This document shows positions 38,182-46,476 of a stretch of DNA of 64,000 bases, piece after piece; position 1 is the stretch's first letter, and the number at the start of each line of letters is the position of its first letter. This DNA is from Vibrio gigantis (GTDB lineage Bacteria; Pseudomonadota; Gammaproteobacteria; Enterobacterales; Vibrionaceae). Under the pieces are notes generated by a model. The model was not told the origin of the DNA and did no database searches. It saw only the letters and a program-made list of their open reading frames with translations. The stretch spans positions 1,922,001 through 1,986,000 of the forward strand of contig NZ_AP025492.1 of NCBI RefSeq assembly GCF_024347515.1, read 5' to 3'. A program made the position numbers and the translations under genes.

Positions 38182-39729
38182 ATGAGCGCATTCAAAAAAC
38201 TAGTCGAACACTCTCAAAAATGTTCACGCTTTCAACACCTAGCCTCCATCTGTGGTTGGGACCAAGCTTCCATGATGCCTGCTGGTGGTAACCAAGCACG
38301 TAGCGAAGCGATGGCCGAGCTTTCTGTTCATATTCACGGCTTAATGACTCAGCCACAGCTTGGCGATTGGATTGCAGACGCTGAAAACGAAGCACTGAAC
38401 AACGAGCAACAATCGTCCCTACGTGAAATCAAACGCCAATGGCAACAAGCTAACCTACTTCCAGAGAAACTGGTTGAAGCGAAATCTCTAGCGGGTTCAA
38501 AATGTGAACATGCGTGGCGTAGCCAACGTGGAGAAAACGACTGGGTTGGTTTTGAAAAGAACTGGCGTGAAGTGGTTGAGCTATCACGTGAAGAAGCGCA
38601 AATCCGCGCCGATGCCGCAAACCTAACACCTTATGATGCGATGCTGGATATCTATGAACCGGGCACCAGTTCTGCTTCACTGGATATCTTATTTGCAGAC
38701 GTTAAAACATGGCTACCAAGCCTGATTGACGAAGTGATCGAAAAGCAATCGAGCGAGCAATTTAACGCGCCATCGGGTATCTACTCGACAGAGAAACAGA
38801 AAGCACTTGGCCTAGAAGTCATGAAGCTGCTGCAATTCGATTTCGAACACGGCCGATTAGATGAAAGTGTTCACCCATTCTGTGGCGGCGTCCCTTCAGA
38901 CGTGCGTATCACGACTCGTTACGATGAATCTGAATTCGTTCAAAGCTTGATGGGTATCGTCCACGAAACGGGGCACGCACGTTATGAGCAAGGTTTACCT
39001 AAACACCTATCAGGCCAACCTGCTGGTGAAGCTCGCTCTATGGGCATCCATGAATCTCAGTCTTTGTTCTTCGAAATGCAAGTTGGCCGCAGCGACCCGT
39101 TCATCGGGCACTTAGCCAACCTAGCGGGTCAGCAATTCTCAGGTTCAGAATTTGAGAAAGAGAACTTCCAGAAGATCTACACACGAGTGAAGAAAGACTT
39201 CATCCGAGTTGATGCCGATGAGCTTACCTACCCTGCACACGTTATCTTGCGCTACGAAATTGAGCGAGACTTGATCAACGGCAAAATCAAACACACCGAC
39301 GTCCCTGAACTTTGGAACACTAAGATGCAGTCTTACCTTGGTTTAAGCACTCAAGGCAACTTCACTAATGGCTGCATGCAAGACATCCACTGGACAGACA
39401 GCCAGTGTCGAATGTTAACTACAGGAAAACACAATTATCGTGACGGTTGCATGCAAGACATTCATTGGTGTGATGGGAGCTTTGGGTACTTTCCTAGTTA
39501 TACATTAGGTGCTATGTACGCAGCACAATTTATGGCTTCTATGAGGAAAACAGTAGACGTGGATAGTGCGATTCAGGCGGGTGACCTTTCACCTATCTTT
39601 GCTTGGTTAAGCGATAACATCTGGAGCAAAGGCAGCTTATTGACGACTGACGAGCTAGTCACTCAAGCGACAGGGGAAACTCTAAACCCTCTACATTTCC
39701 AAAATCACCTTCGGAATCGTTATTTGTAA
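38182..39729 (+). CDS. M32 family carboxypeptidase with in-frame 25-residue duplication
   Basis: 515 residues. The zinc motif HETGH is at 261-265 with the glutamate helix ESQSLFFEM after it, as in Thermus aquaticus carboxypeptidase (M32). It removes C-terminal residues in the cytosol. Family members are about 490 residues; here a segment ending NGCMQDIHW (DNA 39370-39393) is followed 75 bases later by a second copy, DGCMQDIHW (39445-39468), leaving an extra 25 residues just before the conserved GSFGYFPSYTLGAMYAAQ. The bases after the second copy differ visibly in codon choice from those before it. The gene looks like a join between a chromosomal 5' part and a second 3' part, with the genomic island starting here. 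Activity may or may not survive. Confidence 0.9.
   Translation: MSAFKKLVEHSQKCSRFQHLASICGWDQASMMPAGGNQARSEAMAELSVHIHGLMTQPQLGDWIADAENEALNNEQQSSLREIKRQWQQANLLPEKLVEAKSLAGSKCEHAWRSQRGENDWVGFEKNWREVVELSREEAQIRADAANLTPYDAMLDIYEPGTSSASLDILFADVKTWLPSLIDEVIEKQSSEQFNAPSGIYSTEKQKALGLEVMKLLQFDFEHGRLDESVHPFCGGVPSDVRITTRYDESEFVQSLMGIVHETGHARYEQGLPKHLSGQPAGEARSMGIHESQSLFFEMQVGRSDPFIGHLANLAGQQFSGSEFEKENFQKIYTRVKKDFIRVDADELTYPAHVILRYEIERDLINGKIKHTDVPELWNTKMQSYLGLSTQGNFTNGCMQDIHWTDSQCRMLTTGKHNYRDGCMQDIHWCDGSFGYFPSYTLGAMYAAQFMASMRKTVDVDSAIQAGDLSPIFAWLSDNIWSKGSLLTTDELVTQATGETLNPLHFQNHLRNRYL
39370..39468 (+). repeat. Imperfect direct repeat at the island junction
   Basis: A 24-base segment, GGCTGCATGCAAGACATCCA plus CTGG (39370-39393), recurs at 39445-39468 with three differences. 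It is in frame within the M32 gene, offset 75 bases. It may mark an insertion or recombination point at the left end of the island. Confidence 0.7.
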
Positions 39730-39778
39730 TTTGGGGGAAAAGACTTCAACATAAAGTCGTAATTCTTAACTCGGTACT

Positions 39779-39833
39779 AAGGGCTGTCATACATGAATGG
39801 TACGTTGACAAAGTCTCACCATAGATAGCCCTT
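39779..39833. terminator. Nested inverted repeat after the M32 gene
   Basis: AAGGGCT (39779-39785) pairs with AGCCCTT (39827-39833), and inside it ATGGT (39797-39801) with ACCAT (39818-39822). It lies between the convergent M32 and CoiA-like genes and probably ends transcription; there is no strong T run. Confidence 0.45.
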
Positions 39834-39860
39834 CAAAGCCACATGCATAGTTGAGGCAAT

Positions 39861-40829
39861 CTAAAAATAGGTACTTAAAACTACTTTCTTAATAGCCCCA
39901 GTGTGAAAAATTCCTTCGCTATAGTATTTCTGTAAGCAAGGTGCACATATCAGATTATCAATATAACCAGCCTTTTGCTGACCACACCTGACACATGGTT
40001 GCCCCTCTTCCCTAGTAGTGACCTTAGCATTAGGTACGGCTGCTCTAGCTTTTCTTAGCTTCTTGTAAGGTTTATGCTTAACAGTCTCAACAGCCGACTT
40101 GCGTAGAGTCTTTACTGGTGGGTTTCGGTCTGACTCTTCGAGCATTTCATTTAGCTTCTGACTAAGCGCTCTATGTATCGCCATATAGCGAGCATGAGCC
40201 ACCCAATTTCTTTGTCCCGAATTTAGTACATAATCCATCACAAGTGATTTAAAAGACTCGTGAGTTTCATGTTCATACGTTGCGTACAATAATTGCAATG
40301 GTTCAAGATTAATATCGACAACCGAGATATCTTCATATCTATTACTGTCAATCATTGAACGACCTTGATAGCTAAAATGAATCCCAAAGGCATAACCATT
40401 TACACAACACAGCACGTCTAATTCTGAAAGTGGTGGGTTTGGCTCAACCTCAAAATCATCAATGTTCAATACGTGTGCCCGAGTCACCAGTCCAGATACT
40501 GAAACTTCCCTCCCGTACTTATCCTGCTTAGTAAGTAACAGTTTCCATTCAGGAAGTTGGAGCTCAAGTTGGCTTAGTTCTCGTAAACACTGCTTGATGA
40601 CTAACCTTGCAACGACACAGAATGAATATTTGCACTCTATCGTCTCACCCTGTTGCTCTTTCGACTTTTTATCGTGAGCAAAATGATGAATCATCTTCTC
40701 AGGATTGGGCCCTTTTTTTGCAACTAAGTTCTGCTTGCAGCTCGGACAAACACACGCACATGCTCTGCCCCTTTCTACTTCACTTATATCCAAATACTTG
40801 CCATCTTTGAATCCAAAAGGAATCAGCAT
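39861..40829 (-). CDS. CoiA-like protein with two zinc-binding ends
   Basis: 322 residues. The N-terminus has a zinc-finger-like CACVCPSCKQNLVAKKG followed by MIHHFAHDK, the pattern seen at the start of competence protein CoiA family proteins, where a nuclease-like fold follows. The C-terminus has a second cysteine cluster (CVRCGQQ ... ICAPC, about 282-302). The middle (90-240) may be a PD-(D/E)XK-type nuclease, with ELDVLCCVNGYAFGIHFSYQ as a possible core, but I cannot confirm the catalytic residues. CoiA-like proteins on islands are unexplained. It is the first island gene and is not in an operon. Confidence 0.6.
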   Translation of the reverse strand: MLIPFGFKDGKYLDISEVERGRACACVCPSCKQNLVAKKGPNPEKMIHHFAHDKKSKEQQGETIECKYSFCVVARLVIKQCLRELSQLELQLPEWKLLLTKQDKYGREVSVSGLVTRAHVLNIDDFEVEPNPPLSELDVLCCVNGYAFGIHFSYQGRSMIDSNRYEDISVVDINLEPLQLLYATYEHETHESFKSLVMDYVLNSGQRNWVAHARYMAIHRALSQKLNEMLEESDRNPPVKTLRKSAVETVKHKPYKKLRKARAAVPNAKVTTREEGQPCVRCGQQKAGYIDNLICAPCLQKYYSEGIFHTGAIKKVVLSTYF

Positions 40830-41804
40830 CAGATACCTACCTTACTTCATTTCGACTTTCTGCTGGCTTGCGAGAACTATCGCAATACTAGAGTGATCTC
40901 TACTATTAATAAGCCGCCATCCTGACTCAGGAGCCTGTAACGCTATTTCGGTTTATTCGACGTAATCCGCCAATATGCACACTATAATCAATCATAAGCA
41001 TATCAATATTATCAATATTATCAATCTAGCAATACTGGTATAACCTCGTTTTTCCACCATTCGCTCAAGTAAAATGTACTTCACGAATGTAGTTGCCCAA
41101 ATCAATTGAACCATATCAAGGCTTTATTGAATCTTTCATTGAGATGCAGGCTTATTCAGACATCCCTGTTCTACGAGCTAAGCAACACTACAACGCAAAC
41201 TCGAAGTATTCGCCAACGGCGGAAATATGAACTCTTACGTTTCTTTCTGCCATTAAAATACCCCACTCTAACTCTATATATTGCTCCTCAACCCTTGCGC
41301 TCACATTTGTTAGCACATCTTGGTGACTTGACTAAATTAATTTAATTTGTATTAAGTTGAACCCCACAAACAACCATTTTCATGAAATGGCTTTTCTAAC
41401 ATAAGTATATTCAACTTTGTTAATTACTCATATTTACCAATAAATATTTGTGTATAACCAACATAAAACAAAAAAACCAATTAACCTACCAGAAAATAAT
41501 ATATATGTCAGTTGATTAGTGCCAATAATAACCTTAACATATATACATGGTCATAAATAAATACCCCAACTGCTCTTTAGAAAATTAAATAAACATCACA
41601 CTCATTGAGTGCAGACCGATAATTGACAATAAGGTCATCGCACTCTAGAGATATTGTGCAACAAGCCAGTACTGATATTTTCTCGTTCCTCGAAAATCCC
41701 AGTTGCTTGCTCTACGAGGCGTCCTCGGCTACGCCTGTGGTGCTCGAACCTTGCGGTTCTGCGCTAAAAGCCCAATCAAAATAATAATAATAAAGGTTAC
41801 AAAA
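40830..41804. other. Long AT-rich gene-free region before the mobilisation genes
   Basis: 975 bases with no convincing gene. It holds ATCAATATT repeated at 41002-41010 and 41011-41019 with a third partial copy to 41028. Near its right end a more GC-rich block has AGGCGT/ACGCCT (41717-41722, 41731-41736) and GAACC/GGTTC (41746-41750, 41755-41759) hairpins. The right end may be the origin of transfer or the leader of the next gene. Confidence 0.45.
41717..41759. other. Two adjacent hairpins, candidate oriT
   Basis: A 6-bp stem with an 8-base loop and a 5-bp stem with a 4-base loop lie side by side, 45 to 90 bases before a MobC-like gene and 0.8 kb before a relaxase. Origins of transfer commonly lie next to mobC-mobA with such inverted repeats. 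No nick site can be assigned. Confidence 0.35.
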
Positions 41805-42428
41805 ATGATTAAACTAACTTTCGAAGAGCTTATTGCTCGATTCAATAAAAAAGAACTTGAACAAATGCGAGACGATGTTTTTAAAAGCAAAGATCTCTGC
41901 GACACTGAAAAACTTGAACGCATTCAACTAGTAGAGATTGCAATCGAAAAGCGCTCTAAGCGTGGAAGGCCATCAAAGCCTAAGGAGCTGAAGCAAGACA
42001 AAAAGCTAACAGCTAACGTAACAAAAGCTGAGCAGGACTTTATGTATGCTAAAGCAAAACGCCTTGGCTACAGGAACGCAAGCGACTATTTTCGCCACAT
42101 CTGCTTCAACTTAACTCCATGTCTCAATGTCAACGAAACAAAGCTTCCAAGCGCAGCGTCTGAAGACTTTATCACAGACACCATGGCAGGTGTTGTTAGT
42201 CTTCTGCAATATTCATTAATGCAAGAGAAGCTTACTCGTGAAGAGGTGATGGGCATCTTCAATCACCTTCAAGACATTCGCCAAGTTGTGACAGATCATC
42301 AGCAGCAGCGCATTGGTCAGTTCGACCAGCAAACAGCTTTGGTGATTGCTAATCAGTTCTTGACGGCTGAGCAACTACAAGAGCTAGCTGACAATAAAGC
42401 TTTGAATGATGAGCTTTTGAATTATTAG
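41805..42428 (+). CDS. MobC-like mobilisation accessory protein
   Basis: 207 residues from the ATG at 41805 (AAAGG eight bases before); the frame is open further upstream but that part overlaps the hairpin block. The N-terminal 60 residues are helical and charged, then a basic linker KRGRPSKPKELKQDKKLTAN leads to a ribbon-helix-helix-like segment with LGYRNASDYFRHICF, as in MobC/relaxosome accessory proteins. The C-terminal 70 residues are helical. It would bind oriT and help the relaxase. The relaxase gene follows 116 bases later, with a similar leader. Confidence 0.65.
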   Translation: MIKLTFEELIARFNKKELEQMRDDVFKSKDLCDTEKLERIQLVEIAIEKRSKRGRPSKPKELKQDKKLTANVTKAEQDFMYAKAKRLGYRNASDYFRHICFNLTPCLNVNETKLPSAASEDFITDTMAGVVSLLQYSLMQEKLTREEVMGIFNHLQDIRQVVTDHQQQRIGQFDQQTALVIANQFLTAEQLQELADNKALNDELLNY

Positions 42429-42460
42429 CAAATCAGCAAGCAACCACAACTAAAGCAAAC

Positions 42461-42480
42461 TTGATTTGCAAGCAAATCAA
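42461..42480. other. Inverted repeat before the relaxase gene
   Basis: TTGATTTGC (42461-42469) and GCAAATCAA (42472-42480) are exact inverses with a 2-base gap. It may be part of an oriT or a binding site of the MobC-like protein. Confidence 0.45.
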
Positions 42481-42544
42481 AAGCAAGTCGAGTTTGCCTT
42501 CCCTACTCCATTTACCACCAAAAATAATAATAAAGGTAACTCAC

Positions 42545-44197
42545 ATGATCAGAGTAAGATTCAAGAACGTGCCAAAAGAAAACGGCGCAACACAGAAGGG
42601 CGAAGACCGTGCCAACTACATCGCTGGGACAACAAAGGACTTTGACCAGCTCGATGGCCTAAACAAAGCAAACTATGTGGCGGGTAAAACAAAAGACGAC
42701 CACGACCCGCTTTGCTCTAAGACAGAATTTCTGACTTGCGGTAACATCGCATCCCCCCTCCCAACTTTGATGACTCCATTCCTGCCACACCATCAAATGG
42801 ATTGGTCGCATATTGGTAGGGAAATCGGCTCAGTGAAAAGCCTGAAAGGCTTATTAAAAGACCCAATTCACGAGATGATTAGCCTCCGAGAAGGCGAACA
42901 TCTAACGCGCAAACAATGGCTTGAGCTTGTCAGAAGCTACGTTAAACAGATGGGGCTGAGCGGTGCCAAATACATCTCGTTCATCCATAGGGACACTAAA
43001 AAAGAGCACTGTCATCTCGTGTTTAGCGGCGTTGATGCCATCAGCAAAAAAGTCATCAATCATTGGCAAGATCAGAAGACGGCCACCAAGTTGATGAGAA
43101 AGTACGAAAAGAAATACAGCCTTGAAGCAGTAGCAAACCCTGGCGATAAGCTGTACCAAGATGTCACCGAAAACTATACCGACAAAAAGAAATCTGGCAA
43201 GAGCAAGTACGCAAGGGCAACCAGCGATAAAGCAAGGATTGCACGAGCCATCGACAATGTCATTAGCCAGAATAATAAGCTGGACTACAAACCAACCCTG
43301 CTTGAGTTTTTAGAGCAACTAGAGCTCGCTGGTGTCGCATCAAGCCTCACCTACAGGAAGCTTGGCGACAAACACCCCGCAGGCATTAGCTTCCGACTTT
43401 CTAGGATCGCGAAAAAGAGCCTAACTGCCAATAATGGCAACAACAGTGACAAGGATGGCACTAAGATTACCAGGAATGACATTTACGCTGCCAAATACAT
43501 CCCTGGTAGCAAAATGGGCCACGGCGGCGTCTACAAGTTTAGTTCACTGCTAGAAACAGGATGTTTTGCTCTTAACGATAAAGAGGCGTCCATGGTTCGC
43601 CAGATGAATATTAAAGAAGGTGCGAGGAAGTTTGGTATCAGTCCTGACCCAGACGTTCAGCTAGGCTTCAATCAGCCCATCAAGGATAGCGCTTACTGCA
43701 ATGTGGTATGCCGCTACAAGCTCAAAGATGAAGCCAAGGTCAAAGCTGCTATTAGTGCGGTCAGCCTACCTGTCTACGAGAGACTGTTTAACCAGTCTGG
43801 TGAAAAAAACTTCCTGACGTTCAACCCCAAGCTTCGCGCCTTCGTTGTCCGCGTAAAAGGAACCAAGCGTCGCTGGCATAAATTTGAGTACAACCAGCGA
43901 TGGTCGAGCAATAAAAGCATGACCAAGGGTGAATTCAATGCTCTGGTTAATCAGCGTATGGCAGAGATGCTCATCGAATTCATAGAGAGGATTCTTCAAA
44001 TGTTCGGCATTGTTGGAGTGGAAATGGACACGCATGCGGGCGACTATCAGAAGCAGGATGATTTCAAGCTCAAGCACAGTGGGCAGCCTCAGATACTCCA
44101 TGAGGACGATTTGGAAAAGATACTGAGCCGTCTTGGTGGCGGTGACATCGAAGCTCTTACCAAAAACCATGACTTGAGTTCAAGCCTCTCGCTCTAA
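42545..44197 (+). CDS. MobA-type relaxase
   Basis: 550 residues from the ATG at 42545 with AAAGG upstream. The metal-binding triad of relaxases is clear: H148-R-D-T-K-K-E-H155-C-H157-L-V. Upstream, the short motif ANYxAGxTKD occurs twice, with tyrosines at 25 and 44, candidates for the nicking residue. The middle and C-terminal parts are basic and helical, ending in a disordered tail. Relaxases nick oriT and stay covalently bound to the strand transferred. Without type IV secretion genes here, the element must use a helper. A terminator follows. Confidence 0.85.
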   Translation: MIRVRFKNVPKENGATQKGEDRANYIAGTTKDFDQLDGLNKANYVAGKTKDDHDPLCSKTEFLTCGNIASPLPTLMTPFLPHHQMDWSHIGREIGSVKSLKGLLKDPIHEMISLREGEHLTRKQWLELVRSYVKQMGLSGAKYISFIHRDTKKEHCHLVFSGVDAISKKVINHWQDQKTATKLMRKYEKKYSLEAVANPGDKLYQDVTENYTDKKKSGKSKYARATSDKARIARAIDNVISQNNKLDYKPTLLEFLEQLELAGVASSLTYRKLGDKHPAGISFRLSRIAKKSLTANNGNNSDKDGTKITRNDIYAAKYIPGSKMGHGGVYKFSSLLETGCFALNDKEASMVRQMNIKEGARKFGISPDPDVQLGFNQPIKDSAYCNVVCRYKLKDEAKVKAAISAVSLPVYERLFNQSGEKNFLTFNPKLRAFVVRVKGTKRRWHKFEYNQRWSSNKSMTKGEFNALVNQRMAEMLIEFIERILQMFGIVGVEMDTHAGDYQKQDDFKLKHSGQPQILHEDDLEKILSRLGGGDIEALTKNHDLSSSLSL

Positions 44198-44201
44198 CTC
44201 C

Positions 44202-44228
44202 AGCCGCCCACGGGCGGCTTTTCTTTTG
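44202..44228 (+). terminator. Terminator of the mob operon
   Basis: AGCCGCCC / GGGCGGCT stem followed by TTTTCTTTT, just after the relaxase stop. The rest of 44198-44602 is very AT-rich with no other visible element. Confidence 0.88.
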
Positions 44229-44602
44229 CTATCAATCCATCATAAGACATTGATTTAAAGTGAAGTAATATTGACCAACATGACATTTATAACTTGCGTC
44301 AATTATATTTATTTCTAGATATATCCTTCCCACACCCAACTGATATTTAATATTAGAAATACAACATCAAAACACCTTGAAATATAAATAATTAAATACC
44401 ATAACAAATTAGTTAATATAGTAAACCAATCGATTAATGATTTAGAATTTATTAAAAACACAAACCTAACAAAAGAATTGCGAGAAGAATTACGCAACAA
44501 TTAATATTAATTTGTCAATTATTCATAAATATCATTGACCACGATATAAGTTAATGCAATTATATATTCAAGCCAATACAAATAATAACAAAGGCATTTA
44601 AA

Positions 44603-45487
44603 ATGACTATCGAAGAACAAGCAATCGCACTGCGAAATAAACTAAACACCCCTTCTGAAATTAAATCCGATAATAGTGGATACTCGATTTCGTACAGTAA
44701 GGTATTTCCCAAGTTGCATCAACTGGATGAGCTGGCAACAGTAGAAGACAAAGAGGTTAGTCTTCACATCCGCGCACTAATTAAAAGGGGCGATGAGGTT
44801 ATTCTCAGCAAGCCTATCATCACTATTCCATTGCATAAGCTAACAAAAATGCCAGTGAGCAGAAAGGAGGTAGTGCAACTATACGCAAAAGATTGTTACG
44901 ACCCTGATCTGTACGGATTAGGTATGCACCTTAAGCCAAGGTACTTTGAAGAAATGAAACCATTTCTTCAGTACGCAATCTTACAAAAGCAAATCTCAGC
45001 AAAGACTCTGGATAAACGCAGAGACAAATTTGAGCACACGGACGGTTGCATGGTTTACAACAGCGCTAAACCAATACATGAGTTGTGTGACTGGATCGGA
45101 GAAGTTGAAGAACTAGGCGTCGTGGAACTACGAGCAGATGAAGCACAAGACATTCAACAGGCAGTTGCTAGGCTTGAATCTATTCTTGCGAATATGGGCT
45201 ACGCATCGAAGAGCTTCAATGTTGAAAAATATCAGGATGATGAAATCGCCGAGTCTGTTGATAGCAAGTACAACATCAACAATCGCAGGATCAGGAAAGA
45301 CGCAAGTAAGACAAAAGAAGAGAAGCAGGCAGAACTTGATCAGGACAGAGCGGCACGATTCACAAACTGCGATGAAGCCAATCTGGACGGACTGCCATCA
45401 TCGGCAACTACAAACACTGTTTCAAACTCCCGCATTGCATATGAGATTGCATGTGGGAGAACAGTCAAAGAAGGCAGAAAGAAATAA
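44603..45487 (+). CDS. Island protein of unknown function
   Basis: 294 residues. It is preceded by the same AATAATAA-C-AAAGG leader type as the two mob genes. The chain is soluble: a mixed alpha/beta N-terminal 120 residues (VFPKLHQLDELATVEDKEVS), a charged helical middle (QKQISAKTLDKRRDKFEHTDGC), an acidic stretch with SDAs (VEELGVVELRADEAQDIQQA) and a hydrophilic tail. I recognise no family. Context suggests it works with the mobilisation or maintenance of the element; it could also be cargo. Confidence 0.75.
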   Translation: MTIEEQAIALRNKLNTPSEIKSDNSGYSISYSKVFPKLHQLDELATVEDKEVSLHIRALIKRGDEVILSKPIITIPLHKLTKMPVSRKEVVQLYAKDCYDPDLYGLGMHLKPRYFEEMKPFLQYAILQKQISAKTLDKRRDKFEHTDGCMVYNSAKPIHELCDWIGEVEELGVVELRADEAQDIQQAVARLESILANMGYASKSFNVEKYQDDEIAESVDSKYNINNRRIRKDASKTKEEKQAELDQDRAARFTNCDEANLDGLPSSATTNTVSNSRIAYEIACGRTVKEGRKK

Positions 45488-45525
45488 ACTCGTCCCTTCG
45501 CCAACGGCGGCATCAATTAAAAACA

Positions 45526-45552
45526 AACGAGAGAGCCAGCGGCCCTCTCGTT
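45526..45552. terminator. Bidirectional terminator
   Basis: AACGAGAGAGCC / GGCCCTCTCGTT inverted repeat between the convergent unknown gene and the AbiEi gene. Confidence 0.85.
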
Positions 45553-45566
45553 AATCTCCAATTCTG

Positions 45567-46163
45567 TCAGAGCGTCAAGCTTAACGCTTCCATATAGGGC
45601 ATCATTACATTAGTCATTCGGTAACGTTTAGCGCATTCCCAAAGCCGTTCTTGATTCAGCCTATTGGCCCGCTTCGCTTCTGCAAGAGCCTCAATGGCAA
45701 CGTCAATGCCAATTTTGTTGCGGAACTTAAAGCAATCAATGATTGTTCGCTCGATATCTGTAACTAGCACAGGAACACCATCAATCTGTGTGGATATAAC
45801 CCCGAAATCTTCAGTCTCGCGACTGCGAATGATTCGAATGCTTGGGTATTTAATGTTTGGTGCCCTATCGCCTTTTTTAATGCACAGCCATACTTCGAAA
45901 GGAGCCTGAGTAGTGAGGTTGTGGTATCTGAGAGCAGATAGAAGACAGATAATGCCATTTTTTACTTTAGCTCCAACCTCTGCAAAAGACTGCATCTCCG
46001 ATTCTTCTCGCCCCACATAGCCGTAAAGTCCTCTTTGCAACCTTTCCAAGTGCCCTTTTTTTACAGCGCGACCAAGAGCTGCACGCGTTATGCCAAGTTT
46101 TGCTGCATCTGAGGTGGTAAATATGCATAGCTCTTTTAGCTTGTCCAAGTGTAGTGGATTCAC
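45567..46163 (-). CDS. AbiEi-type antitoxin, orphan
   Basis: 198 residues starting at a GTG (46163) with a weak ribosome binding site. The N-terminal 50 residues are the AbiEi winged helix: FTTSDAAKLGITRAALGRAVKKGHLERLQRGLYGY. The C-terminal part (AbiEi_1-like) has GIICLLSALRYHNLTTQAPFEVW and VPVLVTDIERTIIDCFKFRNK. In type IV toxin-antitoxin systems AbiEi represses its own operon and counters the AbiEii nucleotidyltransferase. Here no AbiEii gene follows; the next feature downstream is a terminator. So this is an orphan, or it acts as a plain regulator. A seven-copy repeat array lies 100 bases upstream of its start and may be its operator. Confidence 0.85.
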   Translation of the reverse strand: MNPLHLDKLKELCIFTTSDAAKLGITRAALGRAVKKGHLERLQRGLYGYVGREESEMQSFAEVGAKVKNGIICLLSALRYHNLTTQAPFEVWLCIKKGDRAPNIKYPSIRIIRSRETEDFGVISTQIDGVPVLVTDIERTIIDCFKFRNKIGIDVAIEALAEAKRANRLNQERLWECAKRYRMTNVMMPYMEALSLTL

Positions 46164-46262
46164 TTATTGATACTCTTTGTCTGACATTACAAGCATAGTT
46201 AAGCAAAATGTATCACATTTCAACCCCAATCTGGCAATTTCAACATGGGAATAATTTAAAAC

Positions 46263-46474
46263 ACCGCACTTTTCAATGGGAATAGTTCCAAGTGCCGCAC
46301 TTTTCCGTGGGAAAGATTGCCGACTACCACACTTTTCTGTGGGAAAGTTTGGCGACCACTACACTTTTACGTGGGAAAGCTTGCCGACTACTACATTTTT
46401 CCGTGGGAAAGTTTGGCGACCACTACACTTTTACGTGGGAAAAATTTAGCGAACACCGCACTTTTCCGTGGGAA
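46263..46474. repeat. Seven-copy 32-bp direct repeat array
   Basis: A 20-base core (consensus ACYRCACTTTTCCGTGGGAA) starts at 46263, 46294, 46326, 46358, 46390, 46422 and 46455, a spacing of 31-33 bases. Spacers of 12 bases alternate between two related types (CTTGCCGACT and TTTGGCGACC), giving a 64-base higher order. Each core contains the dyad TTTCC-GTG-GGAAA. It could be an operator array for the AbiEi gene, plasmid-like iterons, or a transposon end. Confidence 0.9.
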
Positions 46475-46476
46475 TG

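Noticed and set aside
41106..41345. 79-residue frame in the AT-rich region
   Set aside because: No ribosome binding site and an unlikely composition; looks like chance.
46263..46474. CRISPR array
   Set aside because: The 12-base spacers are too short and are copies of two types, the repeat is imperfect, and no cas gene is present.
46263..46474. Haemophilus-type DNA uptake sequences
   Set aside because: ACCGCACTT occurs in some repeat cores, but vibrios are not known to use that sequence and it sits within a longer repeat.
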